DNA of 64,000 bases from Dioscorea cayenensis subsp. rotundata. Taxonomy: Eukaryota; Streptophyta; Magnoliopsida; Dioscoreales; Dioscoreaceae. The notes beneath the pieces were generated by a model, which made no database searches, was not told the DNA's origin, and saw only the letters and a list, made by a program, of their open reading frames with translations. The stretch covers positions 4,058,054 to 4,122,053 of the forward strand of contig NC_052484.1 in the NCBI RefSeq assembly GCF_009730915.1. The letters are read 5' to 3'. A program made the position numbers and the translations under genes. This document shows, piece by piece, positions 23,954-38,079 of this stretch. Within the stretch, counting starts at the first letter, position 1. Each line of letters begins with the position of its first letter.

Positions 23954-26900
23954 TCACTGCAGTAAACCACTCTTCTTGCCCCATCCAATGGCCAAAATAT
24001 AAACAATGATGCAGCTTCCGATGGTACCTAATGTCGTCTCCCAGAACTTGGCGTAAGGTGCGCTGTAGAGGTCAATGGTTATGTTCATTCCGAACACCCC
24101 TACGACCACGACCCCTGCTGTGATCACAAGAGTTGCTGTGCTGAGCATGACTCCCATCTGAAGAAGCTGGTTCTGTTTCTCATCAAGCATGATGTTGATG
24201 TAATCCTCAGTGTCATCAACGTACTCTCGCAGCTTCACAAATACCACAAGAGAAAGGTAAATTTTGTCAGTCATTTGTGCTTCAGAAGAAAATAACTGAA
24301 GTACTCGGTACTAAATTTAACTCGCATATCCTGAATCAAATTTCTAATCAGAAAGAAAAAAAAAATTGTTTCACATGATAAAAGTATGTAGTTTTTCAAA
24401 GGCCATAGATTCGATTACAACATAACTAGAATCATCACTCTGATTTCAGAAATTTATAAGATGGTTTGTTCAAAAGCATCAGCAGGCTTTGTATTTCATC
24501 TCTGATTTCCATGCAAAAGAAGTTTCTCTACAATCGTTTCTACGCTTCAAAATAGATTCTGCCTATAAATTAAGTTTTTTGCATCATTTGGTAATTGAGA
24601 ATGCAACCCATCGATGAAGCAGCATTGTGTGAGTTGAGATGTTCCAGCAAATTAATTTAAATAAGTTTCAGATCGTCTAATATTGACCTTCGGTTCATAT
24701 ATGATCTAAAAAAAACCAGAACTAACATTTTAATGTCACAATGTCTCCAATGCATTTGCCTGTAAGAACTGAGATTACGTAATGCACTGTAAGAACTCAA
24801 CAATACTAATCAACTGTTCTGTTTGATGCTTGTATATGTTATGTGCTCAAATATGCCCTTTGCATCAAATGATCGGTGTTCCAATGTTATGTTATGGAGA
24901 ACTCGATTCCCCAAACACTTGAAATTAGAAACAGTCAAACATAATCTAGAAGCATGAGCACTGATACAAGCAAAGACGTAACTCAGCAGACATGATATTG
25001 AAACAATTGCATCCTATCCCAAGTTTCCTAAAAATTGTGTAAACAATAGGAAAAATGGTAAAAAAAACAAAGCACGCTAGTGCTGATGTGAATTAATTAA
25101 AGTATTAACAAAACAAGTACACATGCTCAAGCCCATGATGAAATCACATGCCATTCAAAAATTCTTTTGATGAAATAAAGGAAAAGAATAATAAGAGCAC
25201 ACAAATTAAAAGGAAGAGGTTGCAGCAAACATACAGTTGATAGCTTATTTAAGGTTCCATCTATCTGAACAAAGTAAGCTTCTAAGAGCATCTCCAGATC
25301 CTCGATATTAGGCTTGAAACCACATAAGCTGCCATGGCTGCTCTCTGCGTCATCCTTGATATCTTCATCCCTATATATTCAAATAATGCAATCTAAGAAA
25401 TGTCCAGCATGATATCAATTACCCACAAGAACAAAACAACAAAAAATTTGAAGGAAGATATGCAGATCCATAAAGCATATATGATATATTTTTTTTAATT
25501 ATATTTATCTCAGCAATTTAGTGATATGGCAAGATCAGCAGGCTTAAGAGCAATTTAAAGATTGAATAACATGAACTACGCTGGCAAAGAGCACTTATAG
25601 AAGCATAAGATTCGCAATACTAAAGTGTAGTCTCATAACAAAAATTGAAAATTGCAACAAGATATTTTCCTTTTTTTACCCTGAACCAAGATAACTGAAA
25701 AGTGCAGTTTAATTATTTTATAAAAAAATCCAAGGAAAAGCATCTACACCTCTATAAAAGGAAATGTGGACATTACTGCAATTACTTGAAATCACTATCA
25801 TATTTATACATTGCTGTGAGGAAAAAAGAACATAACCATCACAAACAAATAAATTATTTTCTGCGGATCATGATATTCAGTTATTATAACATGGGATAAA
25901 ACATACATCAGACATGCCATCTTTTGTGCAATAAACAATAAAGTACTTCATATAAGTTAACCCTCATTACTGAAAACAATTTCCATAAGAGTGAAGGCCA
26001 ATATGGCATTATGTAAGGAGAAAAAACTCATGCAAGAAAACCTTTTGAGAAGTGCCGATAAGAAGTGAAATAACATTTGTCTTTTGTTTGTTGAATTGTT
26101 ACTCACCTATCCTCACCCACTTCGAATACATCATTGTCTAACTCAACTCTTGACGAGGTTTCACCAACTGGTTGGCGAACAAGCTTGTCTGTCAAGTACA
26201 TCTCAGCCATATCCATGTCATCATCTAGTAGATGTTCAAGTTCATCTCTAACCTATCATATATAAACAGAACAGCTGAGAGAGATTAAATAAAACTAAAT
26301 TTCAAACATATATCAATGGATTGTGAGTTCATTTCTATTCACTTAGAAATAATGCAGCGAAGCAAACAAGGACTCCCATCGACCAAATATGATGCAAGAC
26401 AATTAGGGTCTTTGCACAAACCAATTGATGTAAGCCCAATACTCATCCAGGTGAAATTATCTAATTTATACAAAATTTGAAAGGAGAAGGCAGTAGTAAA
26501 TTTATCACTTCACGGGGTTGCAGCAATCAAAACAAATGATTGATCACCTTCTGTACACGGCCAGAAATAGCAACCAAACGACTCTTTATTTGTCTAACAC
26601 GCTCAAGGTTCAGTGTGCTGATTTTAGAAGTTAACTCATCCAAAGCTGGATACGCCTCTTGTTCCAATGTTGATGTCTACAACAAGAAAAAGTTGTAAGC
26701 TTAACTGACACATAAAAATTATGCCAACCATAATGTAATTGTAAAAAATCACATATTTCATTTTCAAAATGAAATATAAATACACAACAGACTGAGGCTT
26801 AATAATAGTAAGTTGCAAATGAGCAGATGTTAGAAAAGGGTTAAAAGGGTGGTAAATCGTACTTAAAAATTAATTAATACTATATAAAATGGTAAGAAAT

Positions 26901-29900
26901 TACAGTATCTATTTAAAATGTCCACGAAGCAAATATTAATATATCATACAACTAGTCGGTGCGACATAAAAATAAGGGAGAATGTTCAATGTTCAGCCAA
27001 GGCCCCATTGACTTGAGACCAATTTGGTAAGAATTAGAAAAAAAAGAATTATAATGAGGAAAATGACATCTGGTTGCTGTTTTTTTTTTTCATCCCAGTT
27101 ATGATAACCTTAAATTAGTATGGGCAACACAATTCCACTATAAAGATGGGGAAGTAATAATAAAGCTTGCAGGAATAACTAACTCGTGTGGTTATAAATC
27201 TTGTCAAAAGCCTTATTCTGGCTTTACTCTCCAACCAAACAACTTAAGAAGTTTATAAAACCAGAGCCACAAAACTCACAAAGAGAAAAACAATCAGACA
27301 AATCGAAGTATTCTACTTTACAATACTTTGTGCACCATTTATAGCAGTCCATAATTATGCCTCTTAGTTTCCAAATGGCAGGTCATATTCAAATTTATCA
27401 TCAACAACAGTTGAAAGCATAAGTTTGCACATCACAAACTCACATTATCTTCATCATATTTTGAACTTCTGTTTGCTATGGGACAATAACAAGATAACAG
27501 TGAATCTCTATACATCAGCACAATAATATCTTTTAATGATATTAGGAGTTGCATGCTGAAAATAAAGATGAAGTAGAAGAATATATATTTACAAAATAAA
27601 CAAGAAAAATGGGTTCTATCACATATGCAAGTACATAACTCATATTGCTTTTAATGTGAAGCATGTATAAGTGAAAAATACAAAATATTTTAGACAACAT
27701 GCAAACTATTATAAGGAGTAATCCAATAATAATCTTAAAGAGAAAGGCCATGGTAAAAACAAATCTATACCTCAGATTCAAGGCATCTGCAAGCAGATTC
27801 AAGACAGACTTCAAGTGCTCTGAACTCAAAAGGTAATACTTTAGTGACACCATTTTTGCATAAGTCCAATGGAGGCCTTGGGCTACCTTCTGCCATTTCA
27901 ACATTTCCAGTTGTTGATGCTAGATACTGGTTGGGACTCCCACTTTGTTGTCCCCCTACACCACTCTGATTAGGAGATGATACAACAGCCTTCATCCTAT
28001 TCTCTCCATCCATGTCACTGGACTCCGCAGCCTAGTAGAACACAGATACTAGAAATTATCCATATGTTTACCATGTCAATACTAGAAGAAAAAAAAAAAA
28101 TCAAATACTTCTATCATCAGTTTGGTGAAGATTGATCAAATTAACCCCATAGTGGTTTGCTCAGGCCAAATGTAGTCTGGCAGAAAATCTGAATTAGTAA
28201 TGATCAGTTGTAAGCAAATTAGTTCATTGGAAGTTCAGACGAAGGCACATAACTTATAATTTATACATTAGTTCTCTAGGAGTAGGGAAAACATGTATCA
28301 TGATCGAGGGCTAAACAATGGTTACCCACATTTCAAGCAATAAAGAATAAATGCTGGTTTGAACATACCAACTTAGGTCTCTTCCAGTAATTCAAGCTTT
28401 TAGTTTTGGATCAAGCATGCCTAACATGAAATGAAAGCCAATGCAATTAGCAAAGATAACTATTTAGCATGCACATAACCAATAAGTGTGCACATATACT
28501 AACTAAAAGAGGCATTTGTTATTTTATTTTATTTTTCATAATGAGTATATTAAAGAGTGGAAGTTAGCCATATTTTAAAAGTTAGACTCTGTTTTTCTAT
28601 AATCTCGAGCTTTTGTGTTAGTCAGCCAACGAAAAACAAACCCAATAAACAAAGAGGGAAAATTAATTTTGTTCCTAAAAATCTCAAGCCTCATGCTCCC
28701 AATTAAAAAAATTCAATCAGATTCCTTGAAAGAAAAAGAAAAGAAATTAAAATTTTAGCACATATCAGATGAGCATATTAGAGAGTTGAAATTGGCTGTA
28801 TCTTAAAAGTTTGAGTCCATTTTTCTATAAGCTTGAGAGTTTGTGTTGGTCAGCCAACTAAAAACAAACCCAATAAACAGAGAGGGAAAATTAATTTAGT
28901 TCCTAAAAATCTCAAGCTTCATGCCCCCAATTAAAAATTTTCAACCAAATTCCTTGAAAAAAAAATTAAAAAAAATTAAAAAATTAAAACAAAATAAATT
29001 CATAAAAAATTTGTTATCTTATACATAAATAGAAAGATAGAGATGCAATCATTGATAAAAGCACACTGTCCATGAAAATTACAGGTTGCACATCCCAAAT
29101 TAAAATTTCCATGCAGAGCAATGGCAAGAATAGAAGATTTACAAACATAGAAACATCTAATTTCATCTCATATCGAACGCTAAATATTACAAAATGGAAA
29201 AACTAATTTCTTAAATAAAAATTATACATCTTGCAAAAACAAATTCATAAATAAACAAAATTAGGAAAAATGAACAAATAGTCTGTGTTCAAATTTGGGG
29301 ATAAAGAATTAAAAGATAAAAAAAAATGAAAAATACACGCCAAACACAAAAGAAATTTTCTACAGATGGGTTCCATTTCATCACTTTTATCATAAAAAAG
29401 AACACAATTCCCTCCATATTTTCTTATTTTTTCCACTAATTTCCTTTGATCCAAGCACACGGCCACAAAGAAAACAACACAAGAGAAACAGAGAGGAATT
29501 CCACAATACCTGCTCCGACGGCGGCTGATGAGGACTCGAGGTCCGGGCCTGAAGTTCCTGAACGAAAGGAACCACCGAAGGCTCCTTCGAATTCGGTACC
29601 AAAACCTCATTAGCAGTGATAATAGCCTTGATATGCTCCAGATTGATCACGATCGCCCTCTCTCTTCCCAGAATCGTGGACGGGTACGAGAGCAACGGAT
29701 CAAGGACTCTGAGATCGCGCGCTGGGAGCCCCGTCCGCCGCATGATTGAGTGCTTTCCAACCTCCTCGAGGTACGAGGCTCCGCTAGCCGCCACCACCAG
29801 CCACGCCCTGCTCGCCGTTCCCTTCCTCCTTGCCCCCGGCGCCGATACCCGGTGGTGCCCATCGTCCTCCGCCGCCGCCACTGCCGCCGGTGCCGGGTTC

Positions 29901-29914
29901 GGTGACCGCATCAT
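23954..29914 (-). CDS. MRS2/CorA-type magnesium transporter, intact copy
   Basis: MRS2 (MGT) proteins form pentameric Mg2+ channels in plant membranes. Six coding exons on the minus strand: 29914-29510, 28031-27771, 26676-26548, 26252-26107, 25370-25235, 24232-23954 (1356 bp, 451 aa), all GT-AG. Exon 1 carries the family signature KHSIMRRTGLPARDLRVLDP and the ERAIVINLEHIKAIITA strand. The middle exons encode the long helices (LNLERVRQIKSRLVAISGRV). Exon 6 holds two membrane segments (about 385-405 and 429-443) joined by the GMN motif at residues 407-409, the selectivity signature of CorA channels. Length and exon structure fit plant MRS2 genes; exon 1 looks closest to the MRS2-3 group, from memory. 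Two adjacent ATGs open the frame at 29914; either could serve. A predicted transit peptide is not obvious. Confidence 0.92.
28540..28985 (-). repeat. Two-copy tandem repeat in MRS2 intron 1
   Basis: A block of about 228 bp is present twice in a row, with shared landmarks AAAAACAAACCCAATAAAC and CTCAAGC. The same two-copy arrangement is found in the second segment at about 37085-37545, so this internal doubling came before the segmental duplication. Confidence 0.8.
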
Positions 29915-31196
29915 CGCGAGATCTCCGATTGGGTTTCTAGGGTTTCTAGGGTTCCTAAGATGAGAGATCCTCGCATTTCAAGGACGTGAACGATATGGAA
30001 ACTCAAAAGAGACGGTTGTGAATTGTTATACTTCGATGGCGCCCGAGCTTTGCATGAGTTTTCTAAGTAAACCATTTTTACCGACTTTATTACAGACCAT
30101 GCCAATAATTAAGAGCCACGTAAGACTACACTGGTTCGCTTTTCAATGAAATGAGTGGGTTAGATAGGATTGGTGAAATTAGAAGTGGGGGTATATATTT
30201 GGAAAGTGAGAGGACAACTGATTGTTTCATCAGTCCACGGGGCGTTGACAAAAGTTCAACGAAGAACAATTTTATATAAATTTATTTATTTGTTGTGTAA
30301 AATTCCTTAAATACCCTTTTAAACTTTGGCGAAAAAATAAAAAAATTTATTGCCTCCATTACACAGATAAAATCATATGCTATGTTTAGAAAGCCCACAT
30401 TTTTTGTCTATTTTATCAATATATATATATATATATATATATGAAGTTGTGTTATGGTATAATTTGATTTTGCCGATATTTGTATTTCTACTATTAGATT
30501 TAAATCTAATTGCTGTAAATCATCTCTTTTGAGATAAAAAACAACAAATCCCCCCATTAGCCATTCTCTCTGCAAATATATGATTTGATTACTATTCATT
30601 CTATTGTTGTTATACTGGTTTGTGTTTGTATTTCTCTGTCTCTATCTTTAGTTGATGAATTCTCTCTCTCTCTATTATTATTATTTAAATTTATAATTTA
30701 TTTCAATTTGAAAATGAATTAATTGTATGCTCCTACGCAATTGGCCAATTGCTAATATATAATATTTTTAAAATCATTTTTTATGTACTCGGAAAAATAT
30801 ATTTATGTATTTATATGTTCTAATTTTTAAAACTATTTATAAAATAAAACAAATAATGCATGCATTTGTTTAGAAATATAATTAAAATATTAAATTCTAA
30901 ATACAAATAATTAATATGGAGCAAGTCAAAGGTTAAGGGCATTTGCGGAAATTCAGGGAGCATGTGTTAAATGTATGATGATAATGACACTAAAACTTAT
31001 TTATGAAAGCAATTACTTTATGCAAATCTATTTCGCCATCATATTTCTACTTTGGAAATTTCTCCAAGTCATTCTCACTCTAATTTAATAAATCAAAAAC
31101 GAGTGTTGCAAAAATTACACATAAGATATTATTAAATTGACTAATTGGTAAAATAGTGGTCCTCCTATAATATTTATTATATTAGCATATCTTTGC
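29915..31196. other. Upstream region of the intact MRS2 copy
   Basis: No gene. It contains the leader and promoter side of the minus-strand MRS2 gene, then AT-rich spacer with a (TA)n run at about 30418-30442 and a CT-rich run near 30660. The same sequence recurs upstream of copy 2 (39097-40545). Confidence 0.5.
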
Positions 31197-34100
31197 ATAG
31201 GAAAGATATTATCGGTATGTGCATCATAGTAAAATAAATTGGTTTTTCACATAATTATTCTTAGAGTTGGTTATCTCATTATATGAGAAACAAATTACTC
31301 AAATGTATTACCTTTCTCGTAACTTTTTTTTTTTTTTACACTATTGTAACTAAATCTAATACTTTTTTCATAAATCTAAGTTTCAAGTGTTAAACATACA
31401 AACACAATGTTTAGAGGAATCAATAATTATTTGACCTCTTGGTATTAGGTCTCTTATATATAAGCTCGCTCCATATTTATATCCATCTTTGACTTAACCT
31501 TTAAATGGTGTGTTTGTAACCTAGTGTATATATATATTTATATATATTTAGAAAATTTCTGTATGCGTTTAAGACCAAGCCTTTCTAACAAACACCTAAA
31601 ATGATGTTTGGAAGTATCCCAACAGCTTTCTTAGTCTTTAATTAAGTAAATAAATGTTAATATTGATCATTAACATTAACAAACACTCATCATTAATTAA
31701 AAAAAATACAATATTTATTTTAAAATATTTATTTTAATTAAAATTAAACAAATAAAATATAATCAATTTCACAATGTGTTTTCTTAGAATAAGTGTAAAT
31801 AATGGATAAGAGTGAAATAATTCAATACTGTTTTTAAGTGTTTAATGTTGAATTTAGCTTTAACATTACTCAAAATAAATTTATTTAATGAAACAAGAAA
31901 TAAAAAGTATATATTTTATATATATAACAACTGCCCAATACCATAAGCATTTTATAAATTATTCTGACACCAGTAACCATCAGATATACATCACAAAGTG
32001 AAAGCATGTATTGAAGTCAAATAACAAGAAGTTTCAGAGGGTAGATCAGACTAAGAACTAACCTACTTGTTAAGTCTTTTGCTTACACAGGTGAATTTTA
32101 CCGAACCTTTGGAAAAAAAAACACCACATGCAAATTAAAATGCAGGTGCATTTATGTCAAAACATGGGAGTGTATGCATGCATTATTTAATCATGAAAGC
32201 TGTGAGAATCACTGCAGTAAACCACTCTTCTTGCCCCATACAATGGCCAAAATATAAACAATGATGCAGCTTCCAACAGTACCCAATGCCACCTCCAAGA
32301 ACTTGGGGTAAGGAGCAGTGAAGATGTCAATATGTATATTAATTCCGAAAACCCCGACGACCACGACCCCTGCCGTGATCACAAGAGTTGCTGTGCTGAG
32401 CATGACTCCCATTTGAAGAAGCTGGTTCTGTTTCTCATCAAGCATGATGTTGATGTAATCTTCAGTGTCATCGACATACTCTCGCAACTTCAAAAAAATT
32501 TCACAAGAAAAAAAGGTAAATTTTATCAGTCATTTTGTCCTGAAACAAATTTCTAACCAGAATTAAAAAAAAAAAAATGTTTCACATGATAAAAGTTTAC
32601 AGTTTTTCAAGTCCATGGCTTTTGTTATAATGTAACTAGAATCATCACTCTGACTTCAGAAATTTTAAAGGCATTAAACTAATTACTAACTCCAGATAGT
32701 TTGTTCAAAAGCATCAGCAGCAGACTTTATACTTCATCTCTGATTTCAATGCAGAAAAACTTCCTCAATAATCCTATCTAAGAATTAAGTTACAGTGTTT
32801 TTTGCAGTTTATTTGAATCAGTATTGCATGAGTCAAGGTGTTACAGCCAGTTCATTTAATTAAGCTTCAGATCTTTCAAAATATTGACCTTGGATTCATA
32901 AATGATATGAAAAAACCAGAACTGACTATGTTACAATGCCTCCACTGTGCATTAGCCTGTAAGAACTGAGATTAGATAATGCACTGGAAGAACTCAACAA
33001 TCCTAATCAACTGGTATGTTTGATGGAAAGATGAATTCCTCAAAACCTTGAAATTAGAAGTTGTCAAACATAATCTAAAAGCATGAGCAACGTTACAAGT
33101 TTCTAAAATTGTGTAAACAATAGGAAAAATGGTAAAAGAACAAGCATGCTACTGCTGCGAATGTCGTATGTTCTTCAAAATTAAATATACACTGTTTATA
33201 CAAGATGTGAATCATAAAATCATTCACAAAACAAGCACACATGCTCAAGGCCATGAAGAAATCACATGACAATCTAAAAATCTTTTAATAAATTAAAAGG
33301 AAGAGGTTGCAGCAAACATACAGTTGATAGCTTATTTAAGGTTCCATCTATCTGAACAAAGTAAGCTTCTAATAGCATCTCCAGATCCTCAATGTTAGGC
33401 TTGTAACCACATAAGCTCTCATGGCTGCTCTCTGTGTCATCTTTGATATCTTCATCCCTATATATATATTCAAATATTGCAATCTAAGAAATTTTACAGC
33501 ATGATATCAATTGCTCACAAGAACCAAAGCAACAAAATTTAAAGGAAGAGATGCAGATCCATAAAGCATATATGATCCTTTTTTTTAATCATATTTATCT
33601 CAGCAATTGAGTGATATGGCAAGAACAGCAGGCTTAAGAGCACTATATTGACTAAATAACATGAACTATGCTGGAAAAGAGCAGTTATAGAAGTACAAGA
33701 TTTGCAATACTAAAGTGTAGTGGCATAACAAAAACTGAATATTGCAACAAGATATATACCTTTACTTACCCTGAACCATCTTCCTCATTAGATAATTGAA
33801 AAGTGCAGTTTAATTATTTTATTAAAAAAAAAGTCAAGGAAAAGCATTGACACCTCTGTAAAGGGAAATGTGAACATAAGTTACATAACTGCAATTACTT
33901 GAAATCACTTTCATGTTTGTACATTGCTGTGCAGAAAAAAGAATATGACTCCATCACAAACAAATAAATCATTTTATGCTGATCATGATATTCAGTTATT
34001 ATAACATGGGAAAAAACATACATCAGACATGCCATCTTTTGTGCAATAAAAAAGAAAGAACTTCATATAACTTAACCCTCATTACTGAAAAAATTTTCCA

Positions 34101-36328
34101 CAAGAGCCAAGGCCAATATGGCATTATATAAGGAGAAAAAACTCATGCAAGAAAACCTTTTAAGAAGCGCCAATAAAAAGTGAAATGACATTTGCCTTTT
34201 GTTTGTTAAATTGTTACTCACCTATCCTCGCTCACTTCGAGCACATCATTGTCTAACTCAACTCTTGATGAGGTTTCACCAACTGGTTGGGGAACAAGCT
34301 TGTCTGTCAAGTACATGTCATCCATATCCATGTCATCGTCTAGTAAATGTTCAAGTTCATCTCTCACCTATCACATATAAAAAGAACAACTAAGAGACAT
34401 TAAATAAAACTAAATTTCAAACATAAAACCAGCGAATTGCAAGTTCATTTCCATTCAATTACAAAAAAAAAATGCAGTGAAGCCAGTAAGAACTCCCATT
34501 GACCAAATATGATGCAAGAAAATTGGAGTCTTTGCACAAATCCATTGATGTAAGCTCAATACTCATCTAGTTGAAATTATATAATTTATATAAAATTTTA
34601 AAGGAAAAGGCAGTAGTAAATTTATCACATCACAGTGTTGCAGCCGTCAAAACAAATGATCGATCACCTTCTGTACACGGCCTGAAATTGCAACCAAACG
34701 ACTCTTTATTTGTCTAACACGCTCAAGGTTCAGTGTGCTGATTTTAGAAGTTAACTCATCTAAAGCTGGATATGCCTCTTGTTCTAATGTTAATGTCTGC
34801 AACAAGAACAAGTTGTAAGCTAAACTGAAACATAAAATTGTACCAACCATAATCTAATTGTAAAAAATCACATATTGTAATTTCAAAATGAAACATAAAC
34901 ATGCAACAGAGTGAGGCTTAATATAGTTCAGTTGCAAATGAGAGTATATATAGTTTAAAAGGGTTAAAAGGGTGGTAGATCATACTTCAAGATAAATTAA
35001 TACTATATGAAATTGTAAGAAATTATAGTATCCATTTAAAATGTCCATGAAGAAAATATTAATATATCATACAACTACTTGAGGCTAATTTTGGTAGAAT
35101 CAGAAAAAAGGAAAATGATATTTGGTTACCATTTTTATTCATCCCAGTTATATATGATAACCTAAAATTAGTGTTGGCAAAGCAGTTCCACTACAAAGAT
35201 GGAGCAGTATTAATAAAACTAACAGGAATAACTAACTCATGTGGGTAAAAATTTTGTCAAAAAACTTATTCTGGCTTTAATCTCCAACCAAACAACTTAA
35301 GAAGGTTATAAAACCAAAGCCACAAAACTCACAAACTGAAAAGCAAAGTCACAAATTGAAGTATTCTACTTTACAATAAATTGTGTATCATGAAAATGAT
35401 AAAAACATTTTAGATAACATGCAAACTATCAAAAGAAGGAATCCAATAATAATATGAAAGGTAAAGGTCATGGTAAAAAAAAATTAAAAAAATCTACCTC
35501 AGATTCAAGGCATCTGCAAGCAGATTCAAGACAGACTTCAAGTGCTCTGAACTCAAAAGGCAGTACTTTAGTGACACCATTTTTGCATAAGTCCAATGGA
35601 GGACTTGAGCTACCTTCTGCCATTTCAACATTTCCAGTTGTTGATGCTAGATACTGTTTAGGACTTCCACTTTGTTGTCCCCCCACACCACTCTGATTAG
35701 GAGATGAAACAATAGCCTTCATCCAATTCTCTCCATCCATATCACTGGACCCTGCAGCCTAGTAGAACATAGAAACTAAAAATTATCTATATATTTACTA
35801 TATCAATACTTGTAAAAAAAAATAATTAAATGCTTTTATCATCAGTTTGGTGGAGATTGATCAAATTAACCCCATAGTGGTTTACTCAGGCCAAATGTAA
35901 TCTGGTAGAAAATCTGAGTTAGTAATGAATCAGTTGTAAGCAAATTAGTTCACTGGAAGTTCAAATGAAGGCACATAACTTATATAATTTATATGTCAGT
36001 TCTCTAGGAGTAAGGCAAACATGTATCATGATCAAGGGCTAAATGATGGTCACCCACATTTGGATCTTTATCAATTGTTTCTTTCATAATACCTTATTAA
36101 TCTTATTGAACAATCAAGTAAGTACTTTTGTCCCTCTGATCCATCATGAACGTTATTTAAACTTGCAAATTGTTGCAAGCTTAATTAAACATCAAAGATA
36201 TAATTGTTTCTTTTGTAAGAACTGGAACATTGTCAACCCAAAACTCCCACACAAACTAGATTTTAGTAAAAAAGAATTGAAGCAGTTTAATGAAACCATC
36301 ATGATAACACTGGGTAAATTTTTTTGAT

Positions 36329-36678
36329 AGGGTACCAAAGCATGGGCCATTTTCATTTTGGTGTCTAGACTTCAATTTGAATAAAAATAGTTACTTAACT
36401 TTAATTTTGTTTCATTGGATGGCATCTAAAAGATTTTGGTTTATTTTTGATGATATAATGTTAGAAATTTCTGTCAGCATGTGAAATGAAATTACCAATT
36501 GGGTGAACAATGTGTTATACATATGTTGACAGAGAATTTCCGGCATTTATATCATAAAAAATAGGTTAGAATCTCTCTGATAACCACCCTCTAAAGCACA
36601 ATTGAAGTTGAGTAACTATTTTAATTAAAATTAAAGTTTAGATCCCCATAATAAAAAAGGACCATAATTTGGAACCCT
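36329..36678. mobile_element. Foldback MITE in intron 1 of the MRS2 pseudogene
   Basis: The left half beginning AGGGTACCAAAGCATGGGCC and the right half reversed (AGGGTTCCAAATTATGGTCC) pair over more than 100 bp, including a shared AAAATAGTTACTYAACTT. It encodes nothing and lies in an 810-bp block absent from the paralogous intron. I could not settle the target duplication. Confidence 0.7.
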
Positions 36679-37079
36679 CCTAAAAAATCAACGCTGATAA
36701 CACTTATACCTGAACTAGTACTCACAAAAATTATAATAAACTTTGCTGGTAAAATCACAAGATCCATGTACCAAATTTAAATTCTCGAGAATATTCATGA
36801 AATAAATAAAATAATAATATTGAATGATTATTAGTTCACATATAGATAAAAATGTTCATAATGCTAGTAAGTAGTAAAGAACAAAAGCTGGTTGGAACAT
36901 GTAATCTTGGGTCCTTCCTAGTAAGTTCACATCTTATAGTTTTGGATCAAACATGGCTTACATAGCATGAAAACCAATGCAATTAGCAAAGGTGTCTAAT
37001 TAGTGTACCACTTAACTAATTAGTGTGTTGAAAACTAACTAAAAGATTAGCATTTATTATTTTATTTTTTTATAAATAT

Positions 37080-37545
37080 TAACACATATCAAATAAAAAT
37101 CTTAGAGAGTAGAGGTTGGCCCTATTTTAAATTTAAAAATTTGAGTCTATTTTTCTATAATCTTGAGCCTCTGTGTTGGTTAGCCAACTAAAAACAACCC
37201 CAATAAACAAAGAGGGAGAATTAATTTTGTTCCTAAAAATCTCAAGCTTCAGGCTCCAAATTAAAAATTTTCAATCAAATTCTTTAAAAGAAAAAATAAA
37301 GAAAAAAACATTAAAATACTACTAGCACATATCAAATGAACATATTAGAGAGTAGAAGTTGACTGTATTTTAAAAGTTTCAGTCCATTTTTCTATAAGTT
37401 TGATCTTTTGTGTTGGTCAGCCGACTTAGCCAACTAAAAACAAACCCAATAAACAAAGAGGAAAAATTAATTTTGTCCTAAAAATCTGAAGCTTCACTTC
37501 CCCAGTTAATAATTTTCAACAAAATTGCTTTAAGGAAAATAAATA
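37080..37545 (-). repeat. Two-copy tandem repeat in pseudogene intron 1
   Basis: Counterpart of the repeat at 28540-28985, spacing about 244 bp between copies. It shows the same AAAAACAAACCCAATAAAC landmark. Confidence 0.75.
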
Positions 37546-38079
37546 AAATAAAATAAAATAAAATTCATAAAAAAAAAATGTTATCTTACTCATTCAATAA
37601 TAGAAAGATAGAGATGCAATTCATTGATAAAAGCACACTGTTCATGAAAATTACAGGTTGCACGTCCCAAATTAAAATTTTCATGCAGAACAATGACAAG
37701 AATAGAAGATTTCCAAACCTAGAAACATCTAATTTCATCTCATGTTGAACGCTAAACATTACAAAATAGAAAAAGCTAATTTCTTAAAAAAAAACATTAT
37801 CTATTTCAAAACATAAATTCATAAATTAAAAAAATTAGGAAAAATGAACAAACAGTGTGTGTTCAAATTTGGGAAAAAAGAATTAAAAGATAAAAGGAAA
37901 ATATACGCCAAACACAAAAAGAAAAATTTTTACAGATGTGTTTCATTTCTTCACTTTGAATTCTCAAAAATTGAACACAATTCTCTCAATGTTTTCTTCA
38001 TCTTTTCCACTATTTCCCTTTGATCCAAACACACAGGCACAAAGAAAACAACATAAGAGAAATAAACAGGATTCATAGA

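Larger units (their letters stand above)
23115..31196. repeat. Tandem segmental duplication, copy 1 (8.1 kb)
   Basis: This segment is repeated head to tail at 31197-40545. The copies begin alike (GGAAAGATATTAT near 23119 and 31200) and end alike (ACTAATTGGTAAAATAGT near 31140 and 40496). Exons, introns and flanks align along the whole length. The unit carries one complete MRS2-type gene with flanks. Confidence 0.9.
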
